Virus record (IMG/VR): IMGVR_UViG_3300033978_000480
Span: 1-64,000 of that record
Reading direction: 5' to 3' (one strand)
Origin: a virus
DNA length: 64,000 nt
The notes beneath the pieces were generated by a model that was not told the DNA's origin, did no database searches, and saw only the letters and a program-made list of their open reading frames with translations. Within the stretch, counting starts at the first letter, position 1; each line of letters starts with the position of its first letter. Position numbers and translations under genes: made by a program. Positions 25,485 through 33,817 of this stretch are shown piece by piece.

Positions 25485-26381
25485 ATGGGTAGGAAATCTA
25501 AAGCGGCACTGGCACTTCAGGCCGAGGTTATTGACGCCCGCAATTCGCCGTACATGCCAGATGTAGAAAATCTTACGCCGGCTTTGCAGGACGTTGTATC
25601 TGAAATCGATAACTTGTTTAGCGATATTCAGGTTGCCAGTTTGACTTCGTTTTGGCGTGTCGGTCGTTTGATCACAGAAGTCAAGGGTGATCCCGAACGT
25701 TATCTGACGCCCTCACAGCAGGCTGCCCACGTAGATGGTGCTTCGCTGCTGATATCTATTTTCGCGCCCGTTTATACAGCAGAGCAGCTGCGTGGTGCGG
25801 TGAACTTCTTTGAAAAATATCCCAGTACAGCTGAGATCACCCGACTGCTTGGGTTGCGTTGTCCTGACCGTCCGCGGTGGCGCCTTACGACGTCGCACGT
25901 GCAGCTGCTGTCGCAGATCCCCGACGATAATCAGCGGCACGCGATTGAAGACAAGTGTGCCGAAGAGGCGTACACGGCGCGAACGCTGGCAACTGAGCTG
26001 CAGGAGATGCGCGGTAAGCAGAAGAGCAGCGGCCGCACGCATCAGGCGCCAAAGGGGCTGAAGCAGCAGATCCACGATCTACTGCAGCATCAGCGTCGGT
26101 TTATCGCCCGCTCGGAAGCTCTTTGGTTGTGTGAAAAAAGCGACAACATTTACGACGATATCGTAAATGCCTCGCCGACAAAGCTGGATGAAACGGCTCG
26201 TGGTTATCTGAATGAAGTGTATGAAAACTTCAGCAAGCTTTCAGATATTGTGGCCGACCATGTAGCCATGTGCGCTAAGGTGCAAGAAGAACTTAGCGGT
26301 AGGGAAGAGAACGAAGAAACTGAGGAAGACGGCGACGAGCCGGTTTCTCGTTCGCGGCAGCGTTCCGATATCACACGTTAG
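25485..26381 (+). CDS. Helical protein with DUF1016_N-like pattern
   Basis: 298 residues with AAGGAG upstream. Residues about 50-170 show FWRVGRLITEVKGDPERYL, LRGAVNFFEKYP, then a segment where LTTSHVQLLSQIPDD is followed by ARTLATELQEM. This order resembles the N-terminal DUF1016/YhcG type: a GR-I-E motif, a FY-P motif, then a 'W-SH-LL-I-D' motif. The C-terminal tail is acidic. A DNA-binding role is suggested but not shown. Confidence 0.6.
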   Translation: MGRKSKAALALQAEVIDARNSPYMPDVENLTPALQDVVSEIDNLFSDIQVASLTSFWRVGRLITEVKGDPERYLTPSQQAAHVDGASLLISIFAPVYTAEQLRGAVNFFEKYPSTAEITRLLGLRCPDRPRWRLTTSHVQLLSQIPDDNQRHAIEDKCAEEAYTARTLATELQEMRGKQKSSGRTHQAPKGLKQQIHDLLQHQRRFIARSEALWLCEKSDNIYDDIVNASPTKLDETARGYLNEVYENFSKLSDIVADHVAMCAKVQEELSGREENEETEEDGDEPVSRSRQRSDITR

Positions 26382-26395
26382 TTAAGGGCCTAAAA

Positions 26396-26944
26396 ATGTT
26401 TTCTGTTCGTAATGTTCCTATTGTTATTGAGCCGGGCGTTGGCGCTTTGGAAGCAGAGTTCTTTGTTTCAGATAAGAAAATGGGTAATCGGTGTTTTCCG
26501 CTACAGCTGCAACGTCTTGAAATTACTGAGACGCTCGTAGAGAAGTTACCGTTTATTCCGTCAACGAAGTTTCCGCATACCTTTTCGTTAGTAGCTGATA
26601 TTGACAAATCAGCCGTTCTTGTTATTTATGACTTACTGGGGCGGCTTTCGTGTGTATACACACGCGGCGCCGCTGACGCTGCTTGGGAGCGGTGCGATGT
26701 TGCTGATGAGCATGCCGGTAAAACTGTCACCCAGTTTTCTGTTCGTTTTAACTTTGGTTCGTTAAAAGATCGTGAGTCTTTTTTAGACACCATGGAAAGT
26801 ATGTTAAAAGAAGCAAAGAACGGCAGGGCACCGGCTTCAAAAGATGTAATGAAGGCCATGACTATTTTAAATCGTACGCGAGTGCCTCCGGTTGTGTTGC
26901 CGGTAGCTGTCGCTAGATCTAGTATGCGCCCGGTAAAACTGTAA
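26396..26944 (+). CDS. Hypothetical protein
   Basis: 182 residues with AAGGGCC upstream. The N-terminal 110 residues alternate strands (SVRNVPIVIEPGVGALEAEF), followed by helices. It is soluble, with no motif. It lies next to the glycosyltransferase-like gene. Confidence 0.6.
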   Translation: MFSVRNVPIVIEPGVGALEAEFFVSDKKMGNRCFPLQLQRLEITETLVEKLPFIPSTKFPHTFSLVADIDKSAVLVIYDLLGRLSCVYTRGAADAAWERCDVADEHAGKTVTQFSVRFNFGSLKDRESFLDTMESMLKEAKNGRAPASKDVMKAMTILNRTRVPPVVLPVAVARSSMRPVKL

Positions 26945-26974
26945 CGTTTTAAATCTCGCCGGATGGAGCCGGAT

Positions 26975-27703
26975 ATGGCGGAAGGAACCGCTGACGTTTG
27001 TGTGTGCGTCTTGTTTTACGGCAACGACGCTACATGCTTTAAATTGGCGCAACGCGTTTTAAACGAACCGATGCGGCAATTGGCGCGGCACAACGTAGAG
27101 TTTCGTTTTGGCTGCAATGCAGTCAGTGACGACACACGGCAATTTTTACAGCAGCAGGTTGCAGATACGTTTAAAGGCGCTGTTGTAATTGACTCGGCAG
27201 ATAACGCACAGAAATACCCAATGATGCGGCGGCTTTTTTATACAAAGCCGGTCACAGCCCCGGTGACAGTGTGGTTTGACGATGACTCTTGTTTAGCGCC
27301 AAATAACAATGTCGATAAGTGGTTGCCGCGATTACAGCAGCAATTGCGTTTTCACGCCATGGTCGGGTCTATTTACCGAACCCGTTTGGTTGGCAATCAG
27401 GCGGAGTGGATTAAAAATCAGGCATGGTATTCCGGCAAAGAACCGCAACCGTACGTGCAGCACGCAGCTGGAAGTTGGTGGGCGGCTCAGACGCCAATTC
27501 TGCAGCGCTTTGATTGGCCACCTGACGTAGCTACGCACCGCGGCGTGGACGTTATGTTTGGAGAGTTGTGCCGGCAGCAAGATTTAGTACTCTGCCACTT
27601 TCGCGACGGCGTTTGGATCAACGCGAACGCTGACGGCGTAGAAGCCGCCGGATCTCAACGCGGCAAAGATGAAACACCCATTGGATTTAGTTATCAATCA
27701 TGA
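26975..27703 (+). CDS. GT-A-type glycosyltransferase-like protein
   Basis: 242 residues from ATG 26975, preceded by GGAG. An ATG at 26963 lacks a ribosome site. The N-terminal VCVCVLFYGNDATCF is the first strand-loop of a GT-A fold. VWFDDDSCLAP near residue 90 gives the DxD metal/nucleotide-sugar site, and later Trp-rich and AGSWWAAQTPIL segments fit the acceptor region of GT2-like enzymes. The acceptor (modified DNA base, virion protein or host glycan) is unknown. Confidence 0.65.
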   Translation: MAEGTADVCVCVLFYGNDATCFKLAQRVLNEPMRQLARHNVEFRFGCNAVSDDTRQFLQQQVADTFKGAVVIDSADNAQKYPMMRRLFYTKPVTAPVTVWFDDDSCLAPNNNVDKWLPRLQQQLRFHAMVGSIYRTRLVGNQAEWIKNQAWYSGKEPQPYVQHAAGSWWAAQTPILQRFDWPPDVATHRGVDVMFGELCRQQDLVLCHFRDGVWINANADGVEAAGSQRGKDETPIGFSYQS

Positions 27704-28104
27704 AATTACGGGTTGAACGAGTCGACCTAGATAGAACACGGGCGTCGTGGCCGGAAGGCTTGCCGTTTGAGCCGGCGCTGGTTACCCCTGTGGAAAAAAT
27801 TGGCGGTTCTCGCTGGATTGTTTTGTCCGCGCCCCTGATGCCCGGCGACGACCCGAACTGGGCATATTCAGACAGCGATGAATACTTACGTATCCCGCTA
27901 TTTCCGTACGACCTCAATCCGGCGGCTGACCTTGCAATGGCTTTTATGCTTCAGCTTGGTCTTTCTTGTGCTGCTCGTTTACCCGGTAAAATTTCGCAAT
28001 TTTTTGTTGTGACCGGTAACCCTGTTGCGCTCTTGTATGATTCTGATACAGATATTAATACTGGTATTCGTTATTGGGTTGGTTTTGCAGTAATGCTTTC
28101 ATAA
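27700..28104 (+). CDS. Hypothetical protein
   Basis: 134 residues, ATGA overlap with the glycosyltransferase-like gene. The N-terminal half is basic and strand-rich; the C-terminal half has a hydrophobic segment (ADLAMAFMLQLGLSCAA) that could be buried. No recognised family. Confidence 0.55.
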   Translation: MKLRVERVDLDRTRASWPEGLPFEPALVTPVEKIGGSRWIVLSAPLMPGDDPNWAYSDSDEYLRIPLFPYDLNPAADLAMAFMLQLGLSCAARLPGKISQFFVVTGNPVALLYDSDTDINTGIRYWVGFAVMLS

Positions 28105-28114
28105 AGGAAAAAAA

Positions 28115-28729
28115 ATGGCAAAAGTTGTAGATGCAGTTAGTTGTTCAAATACCGGCTCCACCAACGTTTCCGTTCCGATCAAGATGGATACGTCTGGTCT
28201 TGTCAAAGCTATTCAGATGGCCACGCAATCTCAAACGCAACCGACCATGACGCGTATCAACCCGGCGGATGTAATCAAAGCAGCCGCTGCGCGCATGGAA
28301 GATATGTACACGCGTTTCAATGCTTTGAAGCTAATTGGCGCCGAGCTTCACGGCAAAGCAATGAGTGATCCGGTTCCTGAGTCGTTAAAGATTGAGGAAG
28401 TTACTTTCAAATTCAAAACGGTTAAAGACGGCAAGGAATCTGATTCGACAACTGCCGTCGTAAAAAATGTAATCTGCGTTGGTGACATTGCCAACCTGCT
28501 CTCGACAGAGCTTGGTACGATTATTCTGACGCTGCAGCAGGAAGCTGCGGCAGTCAAAGAAACGGCGAAGAGCACTGAAGAGACGTGCGCTAAGGCGCGC
28601 GAAAGCTGGGAAGCAAATAACCCGGATCGTCGCGTTATCTCGAACGACCAGATTGAAACTCCTGCCGCTCCGCTGGCTAACGCCGGGTCAGTAACACTTC
28701 AGGCGCAAAATGAAACCGGCTCCGTTTAG
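28115..28729 (+). CDS. Hypothetical protein
   Basis: 204 residues with AAAGGA upstream. It is Thr/Ser/Lys-rich at the N-terminus, with a helical or coiled segment at about 140-175. The overall composition resembles virion or scaffold-associated proteins, but nothing identifies it. The downstream gene begins inside its last 20 bases. Confidence 0.6.
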   Translation: MAKVVDAVSCSNTGSTNVSVPIKMDTSGLVKAIQMATQSQTQPTMTRINPADVIKAAAARMEDMYTRFNALKLIGAELHGKAMSDPVPESLKIEEVTFKFKTVKDGKESDSTTAVVKNVICVGDIANLLSTELGTIILTLQQEAAAVKETAKSTEETCAKARESWEANNPDRRVISNDQIETPAAPLANAGSVTLQAQNETGSV

Positions 28730-29561
28730 TTACAAGCGGCTTCGCGAGCGCAGAGATCGAATAACGACAGTTGCATTGCGTCCTTATATTGACGCCAACA
28801 TTGTCGGTGACACCCTACGGGATATGTGTCGCGACATACTGGCTGAGATGCCGGACTCAGTATCGCAGCTGGCGGTGTTCGACTCTGTGCGCGCGTTAGC
28901 CGGCACCAAACTGACGCGTAAAACGGCAAGCGAGCTGGCTTGGCGATTGGCGGGCAATTTAGATAAGTTAACCGCCGGCCAGTGCGTCTTGCCGTGGACG
29001 CGTCAAATCGACGACGAGATTGTTCCGATAATCGTGGAAAATGTACGGCCGTTTAAACGAAAGAATACTCCGGGCTTTATCTTCAATTGTCGTGTCTTGG
29101 CCGGTTCTTCCTGCCCCATGACATTTACGCAATTTCTATCAAAAGCAAGTTGCGGCGCTATATCGCAAAGCATCGGGTTCTCGAAATCTTGGGGTCCGTA
29201 TCCGTACACGTCCGCGTTGCATTTCGTTAATCTTCTATTTTTTGCGCACATAGAAGCTGCCCGTAGCCGCGAATCGCCTTTCTTCTTGAAGGTCAGCGCT
29301 AGCAGTAGCATGATCAAAGAGAACCGCGGCCGCATAGAAGTCCGTACGCGTGCCCGACCGTGTCCTGATCAATACGAGCACGCTTGCGTACACTGCTGGC
29401 TTGGGTACGATCAGTGCGCTTACGCAACACATCCCAGAACCTATGAAAGTCGGCATTGCTCAAATTGCAACGCTGATGGCTTTTTTGATCCCACGGATAA
29501 CGGTTTATTATGCGTTCGTTGTCGGTATAGGGCGGCGCAGCACGTTGAACCCACTCATTGA
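28710..29561 (+). CDS. Protein with C-terminal multi-Cys zinc region
   Basis: 283 residues. The first 200 are basic and helical. The last 65 carry repeated CxxC pairs (CVHC, CSNC, CVRC) plus His, suggesting one or two zinc ribbons. Such tails usually bind nucleic acid or partner proteins. No enzymatic motif. Confidence 0.6.
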   Translation: MKPAPFSYKRLRERRDRITTVALRPYIDANIVGDTLRDMCRDILAEMPDSVSQLAVFDSVRALAGTKLTRKTASELAWRLAGNLDKLTAGQCVLPWTRQIDDEIVPIIVENVRPFKRKNTPGFIFNCRVLAGSSCPMTFTQFLSKASCGAISQSIGFSKSWGPYPYTSALHFVNLLFFAHIEAARSRESPFFLKVSASSSMIKENRGRIEVRTRARPCPDQYEHACVHCWLGYDQCAYATHPRTYESRHCSNCNADGFFDPTDNGLLCVRCRYRAAQHVEPTH

Positions 29562-29572
29562 AAGAAACTTCT

Positions 29573-30208
29573 ATGGCCAGTATTGGATACAGGCAGAAAG
29601 GTGACAGCGGTCCTCTGTATAATCCCGAGCGCGACTACGCGTATGTCACGCCGACGCTGATGGTTCGCGCCATCGAGAATCTTGACGAGAGTGCGCGATC
29701 TGAAGAAGCAAAAATTTGGTATGAGCAGAACAACATATCGCAGGAAGAGATCGTTCAAGTCGCCGAAGCGCTAGCAAATGCGCAGCGCGACTTTATTAAC
29801 GCGGCTGATCCTGTTAGTAGCTTTGAGCAGGCGTTAAACCGGCGCAATTTATTCAACTTTCGTTACCCACTGCGGTTAGCGCTATTCGCGGCGATTGGCG
29901 AAGTATTTTGTGCCGCGTGGTTTAAGGCTGTTAGAGAAGTCTCCGCAATCGGCGAAGATTCTCCTGCAGCCGGCGGCATGGCTCGTTTTTCTTCCGCTGT
30001 TGTGGAGTTCGCTAGGCGCAGCGGTGCGCCCGCCTACAACGCTGACTATATGGCGGAGCATCTCCAGCTTCGTCATGATGTATTGCAGACACGGTTGAAT
30101 CTGGTGTATAAGGAGTTGCAGGCCGCGCAAGACAAACTTGCTGAGTACGCGGCGAAGGAACAACAAACAGCTGCTACACCACCGAGTAAAAAATGGTGGT
30201 TCTGGTAA
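29573..30208 (+). CDS. Hypothetical helical protein
   Basis: 211 residues from ATG 29573; a TTG at 29558 overlapping the upstream stop is an alternative. It is helical, with a moderately hydrophobic stretch (YPLRLALFAAIGEVFCAAW) around residue 95 and a Trp-rich C-terminus (KKWWFW). No recognised family. It lies before the resolvase gene. Confidence 0.6.
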   Translation: MASIGYRQKGDSGPLYNPERDYAYVTPTLMVRAIENLDESARSEEAKIWYEQNNISQEEIVQVAEALANAQRDFINAADPVSSFEQALNRRNLFNFRYPLRLALFAAIGEVFCAAWFKAVREVSAIGEDSPAAGGMARFSSAVVEFARRSGAPAYNADYMAEHLQLRHDVLQTRLNLVYKELQAAQDKLAEYAAKEQQTAATPPSKKWWFW

Positions 30209-30241
30209 TGCGCCAACTTGGTTGTAGCTAGAAAGTAAATA

Positions 30242-30880
30242 ATGCCGAAGTACAGGATGTACAAAGACCCCAAGACATTTGGGGCCAAGCTTGATAAAAA
30301 GCCGGCTGACGCAATCCGATTCCTTGGGCTTGATCTTGGCAGTAACTGCGGTGCGGCTGTTTATGACTTTATCCCCGGTAAAAAAATGCTGCAAGACAAG
30401 CTGCAGCTTTTTCAATGGGATTTGTCTACGCAGGGTTTAGAGTCTGGCGCTGCTCGTTTTGTTCGCCTGCGGGCTTTCTTGAACACTGTGTGCCCTGATG
30501 TTATCGGCTACGAAGACGTAAAATATACGCCGCCCCGCGAGTTTTTTGTAAACAAGAAATTCGGTATTCCTGCTGTGTTATCTCGCGTCGCTACGGCATC
30601 TGAAGTTCTCGGCGGCATGAAGGTCACTGTAGCCACATGGGCCGAAGAAGCCGATTTGCTGGCGCAGGGTTTTGCTATCAGTACGATTAAGAAATTCGCT
30701 ACTGGTAACGGCAAGTCAAACAAGGAAGACATGATTGCGGCAGCGAATAAAACGCTGGGTGCCGCGTTTGACGCAGATAAGTATAAATCCACCGGTATTG
30801 ATAACGTTGTCGACGCTGCGTTTGTATTACTCTTGCTTATTCAGACAACAAACGCCGGACTAATCAATACAAAGAAATAG
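30242..30880 (+). CDS. ruvC: RuvC-like Holliday junction resolvase
   Basis: 212 residues. The RNase H-fold acidic residues are in place: FLGLDLGSNCG (Asp31), GYEDV (Glu91) and IDNVVDA (Asp187, Asp191). The preceding ATGNGKSNKEDM helix resembles that of phage RuvC-like enzymes. These nucleases cut Holliday junctions symmetrically and resolve recombination or packaging intermediates. It completes the recombination set together with the UvsX-, UvsW- and SbcCD-like proteins. Confidence 0.88.
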   Translation: MPKYRMYKDPKTFGAKLDKKPADAIRFLGLDLGSNCGAAVYDFIPGKKMLQDKLQLFQWDLSTQGLESGAARFVRLRAFLNTVCPDVIGYEDVKYTPPREFFVNKKFGIPAVLSRVATASEVLGGMKVTVATWAEEADLLAQGFAISTIKKFATGNGKSNKEDMIAAANKTLGAAFDADKYKSTGIDNVVDAAFVLLLLIQTTNAGLINTKK

Positions 30881-30882
30881 CG

Positions 30883-31527
30883 ATGTCGCGGCCTGACACA
30901 TTTCGAGAAGCCGACGTCATATCTGGCGCTGACGCGATACCGGTAATATCTTTTACGGACGCTCTGAGTCAGCGCGATAACCCGGTAGTTCTTTTTACGC
31001 CGGCGCTTCTTTTCACGCACGGTGGTTTCGACAGAGATCCGGTCATTGAGTTCGACGCGCGCTTTCCAGCCGAGTCGTCAAACTTGCGGCCGTTCTGTAT
31101 CGACCTGACGAGAGATCGAGAATTTTTCTTTAAAGGCTTTGGCAACTTACCGGCGCCCAGTCGGCAAAAAATTATTAACTGGGATAAGCGCGTCTACGGT
31201 ATTGCAGCGGAGCGCAAAGAAGAGTGTTTCGAGTTTCTTGGCGGCATTGCGTTTTCAAATCCAAAAACCGGTGTGTTTGCAAATACGTTCTCGCACGTAA
31301 TACATGTCACAGATCCGACATCGCGCTCAGGGCAGGTACTGGATATAACTGTATTTGGCGTTATGTCTAACGTGGCTGTCGTGTATGTTGAGCAGCGTTT
31401 AAAGGGTCCGGGTATCGTGCGGTCTGTGAGCATGAAGGCGTACAACGCAATACCGAAATCAATTCGTGAGGCCGGATTGCTTGGTGGTTTCACCGGCGAA
31501 GACCCGTTGAGTATGCGAGATAAATAA
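30883..31527 (+). CDS. Hypothetical protein
   Basis: 214 residues, starting two bases after the resolvase stop. Mixed strands and helices, no membrane segment, ending in a short flexible region. The family is unknown. A TAATG overlap couples it to the next gene. Confidence 0.6.
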   Translation: MSRPDTFREADVISGADAIPVISFTDALSQRDNPVVLFTPALLFTHGGFDRDPVIEFDARFPAESSNLRPFCIDLTRDREFFFKGFGNLPAPSRQKIINWDKRVYGIAAERKEECFEFLGGIAFSNPKTGVFANTFSHVIHVTDPTSRSGQVLDITVFGVMSNVAVVYVEQRLKGPGIVRSVSMKAYNAIPKSIREAGLLGGFTGEDPLSMRDK

Positions 31528-31961
31528 TGAGCGATACTGATAACAATGAAACTGTGTCTTCGCCAGTTAAATACTATGCGGTTGTTTTGCATATCGACGG
31601 CACGCTCGCCGCGGAAGAGTTTGAGACGCTGCCGGATTTGGTAGCAAGACTCAAAGCGCTCATAGACCGCGACGTTTCTGTTTTCAGTTTTGCCGGTACG
31701 CGGTTTCATATATCAAAACCGCCGTTCAGACACCTACTTACGGCAGACGGCCCTGTGCCGCTTTTTGATATTCCAAAAGAGAACTTCGAACCCGATGAAA
31801 CTGGGTATCTCGGCGTTGATCCGGCGCACCTAGAAAATCCACCAGAGATTAAATCGCCGACAGTAAACAAGTCGTCTACACCCACTAACGAATTCTTCTC
31901 CGACGACGACGAAAACGTAATAAACGTTTTTGATGGCATTCTGCCAGACCCGGATAGCTGA
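31527..31961 (+). CDS. Hypothetical protein with acidic tail
   Basis: 144 residues. The N-terminal 75 residues look like a small alpha/beta domain (YYAVVLHIDGTLAAEEFETL). The rest is Pro/Asp/Glu-rich and likely disordered. Function unknown. It precedes a 323-base region of uncertain coding content. Confidence 0.6.
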   Translation: MSDTDNNETVSSPVKYYAVVLHIDGTLAAEEFETLPDLVARLKALIDRDVSVFSFAGTRFHISKPPFRHLLTADGPVPLFDIPKENFEPDETGYLGVDPAHLENPPEIKSPTVNKSSTPTNEFFSDDDENVINVFDGILPDPDS

Positions 31962-31976
31962 GCTAAATTTTTTGGC

Positions 31977-32116
31977 ATATGCGGGCATATTTATTGTGTC
32001 CCGTGTTCTTCTGTTTGCCGCGGGCTCAGTTTAAATACGGTAGCAGTATCGCTGCCCGGGGGTTTTATGCTTGCGCGACGTAATTTGTTTTAGGGGGCGC
32101 CCTGTCCGTAGACAGG
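31977..32116 (+). other. Structured non-coding-looking stretch
   Basis: Several inverted repeats lie here: a DNA palindrome ATATGC-GG-GCATAT (31977-31990); a hairpin GGTAGC/GCTGCC (32039-32056) followed by CGGGGGTTTT, which could be a weak terminator; and CCTGTC-CGTA-GACAGG (32101-32116). They lie in the largest gap between confident genes (31962-32284). A terminator plus leader for the 400-residue gene downstream is the simplest reading. Confidence 0.4.
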
Positions 32117-32346
32117 AGACCCTCGACATTAGTCGGATACTCGTGCAATTTTTTGACAAAGACGTCTACGGCGCCTGCGAAGAGATTATCGTAACGCCGC
32201 GGGAATGGACTTTGTTTTCTTCGAAGAATTTCAACCGACGTCCAAGTAGGGACAACGGTATAACCTTGTATGAAGGAGCAGAAAATGAACGGAAAAGAAA
32301 TCGTAAAGATGCAGGCTGCAGGCGTGCAGGCTTTCGATCGCGTTAG
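32071..32346 (+). CDS. Doubtful small ORF
   Basis: An open frame of 91 codons from a TTG that would fill most of the 31962-32284 gap. Residues 17-70 look protein-like (LDISRILVQFFDKDVYG). The start lacks a clear ribosome site, hairpins lie over the first codons, and the last 62 bases overlap the next gene. It may be a real small gene or a leader region. Confidence 0.3.
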   Translation: MRDVICFRGRPVRRQETLDISRILVQFFDKDVYGACEEIIVTPREWTLFSSKNFNRRPSRDNGITLYEGAENERKRNRKDAGCRRAGFRSR

Positions 32347-33487
32347 CGCACGGTGCGAAGGACTCGTAGCCGTGAGCTGGCTGGCCGGAGAAGACCGGAC
32401 GTTCGACGAGAAGTTGCGTCGGTTTGGTGACGTTGTTCGCCCAACCGCGTTAGTTCTTGAGGTTACTCAGTATGGTGGTTTGACGTTATCAGTTGCGATT
32501 GTAAAACCGCAAGATGGTACCCCTGTTTTTGAAACATTAGGCAAGTGGGATTTTAGAGCGCCAATTTCGCCTCGCGGGAAAAAGTCGCAAATGAATCTCA
32601 ACCGGCTAAAGCATCGTTTAAACGCTAAGCGTGCCTGCGATATGCTGCACGTAATTTCTGACTTTGGCTACGCCGACAGGCGCGGCGAAGCTCCAAAGTT
32701 GTCTACGGCAAGGTGGCCGCAAGTTTGGGTTCCGTTTTATACGGGCAGAGAAGTCGTCGACCGTGATCGGTTGACGGCACTGGCTCTTCGGACCGCGCCA
32801 GAGTCTCTTCTGGAAATGCAATGCAGTCGGCTATACGACGAGCTTGTACGGCCAAATGGCGACACTACTTTAGTAGCCGCTGTTATTGCCGATCCAGAAG
32901 ACGTGGCTGATGCAGTCCGTCGTGATCGTGCGCTGGAGGATTTTTCTCCGGTACTTGGTGCCCTAGACCGAAACCCTTTTGTGGGCGTAGATAACTTAGT
33001 TATTTCTTTCCCAAATCCAGCCGGCAAAATTCTAAGCCGCCGTGGAATTGCGGAAATTGATAACCATACGTCGCAAACCGTCGTCGATGAGATTGCAGCC
33101 GAGATTCGTTTAACGATGCCTGATATCGAAATCTCAGAGTCAGAGGTGGCCGAGGCCATTCTTGATACTGACGCGCCGATTCGGGTGGCGGTGGATGTTA
33201 AAACGGCTGTCAACGATATGCCGGATACCGCGGCGTCTATTTTGCGGTATCAGGCTTCTAAGCGAGCGCAGCGGGAGGCTACGGATCAGGAGCTATTTAC
33301 AGCTTTGGCAGATCCGAGTAAACCTTTGGTAATGCACAGGCTCAGCACTATTCAGGTTAACGACATCGCGGCGTGGCAGAACATGCCGCGTCCGTATGCC
33401 GGTGACCTACTAGCGCCCATAGACTGGCAGCCCGCTTACAGGTTTCATACAGCACCTGTCGAGGAAACTACTGCTGAAGTAGTGTGA
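32285..33487 (+). CDS. Hypothetical protein
   Basis: 400 residues from an ATG with an excellent GAAGGAG. An in-frame upstream ATG at 32270 adds five residues. It is a soluble protein with a basic patch at about 95-115 and a long acidic helical region at about 205-300. I recognise no motif. Its strong ribosome site and position after a possible leader suggest good expression. Confidence 0.7.
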   Translation: MNGKEIVKMQAAGVQAFDRVSARCEGLVAVSWLAGEDRTFDEKLRRFGDVVRPTALVLEVTQYGGLTLSVAIVKPQDGTPVFETLGKWDFRAPISPRGKKSQMNLNRLKHRLNAKRACDMLHVISDFGYADRRGEAPKLSTARWPQVWVPFYTGREVVDRDRLTALALRTAPESLLEMQCSRLYDELVRPNGDTTLVAAVIADPEDVADAVRRDRALEDFSPVLGALDRNPFVGVDNLVISFPNPAGKILSRRGIAEIDNHTSQTVVDEIAAEIRLTMPDIEISESEVAEAILDTDAPIRVAVDVKTAVNDMPDTAASILRYQASKRAQREATDQELFTALADPSKPLVMHRLSTIQVNDIAAWQNMPRPYAGDLLAPIDWQPAYRFHTAPVEETTAEVV

Positions 33488-33488
33488 C

Positions 33489-33776
33489 ATGCGCTATTTT
33501 ATCAAACCGCAAAACAACGTTGCGTTATCGTGGCTATTAGACATAGACGCGGTACCGAGCACGTTGCCGTTTTTTCCAGAAAACGGTGATAGCGGTTTGG
33601 TAGTAGCACAGTTAATCTCCGGCAAAATACTCGCAGAAGTATTGCCGACGGCTGGGCATGTCAAGCTGGTATGCGGCGGCGGCGTTCCACTTGGTCGGCT
33701 GTATTTTCGAATTCCGAAAGAACAGCTATACGAAGTGTGTGACGATTTGACGCCAGAATCTTTCGGGGGGCAGTAG
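33489..33776 (+). CDS. Hypothetical protein
   Basis: 95 residues, starting two bases after the upstream stop, apparently a small beta-rich domain (KILAEVLPTAGHVKLVCGG). The final codons form the left arm of the terminator at 33765. Function unknown. Confidence 0.6.
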   Translation: MRYFIKPQNNVALSWLLDIDAVPSTLPFFPENGDSGLVVAQLISGKILAEVLPTAGHVKLVCGGGVPLGRLYFRIPKEQLYEVCDDLTPESFGGQ

Positions 33777-33801
33777 GGCCCAACTACTCCCCCCTTTTTT
33801 T
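33765..33801 (+). terminator. Rho-independent terminator overlapping the preceding gene's 3' end
   Basis: GGGGGG-C-AGTAG (33765-33776) pairs with CTACT-CCCCCC (33784-33794) around a 7-base loop and is followed by seven Ts. This is a strong intrinsic terminator. Its left arm encodes the last residues and stop of the upstream gene. It separates the replication/unknown block from the portal block. Confidence 0.9.
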
Positions 33802-33817
33802 AGCTATTGGAGATTTT

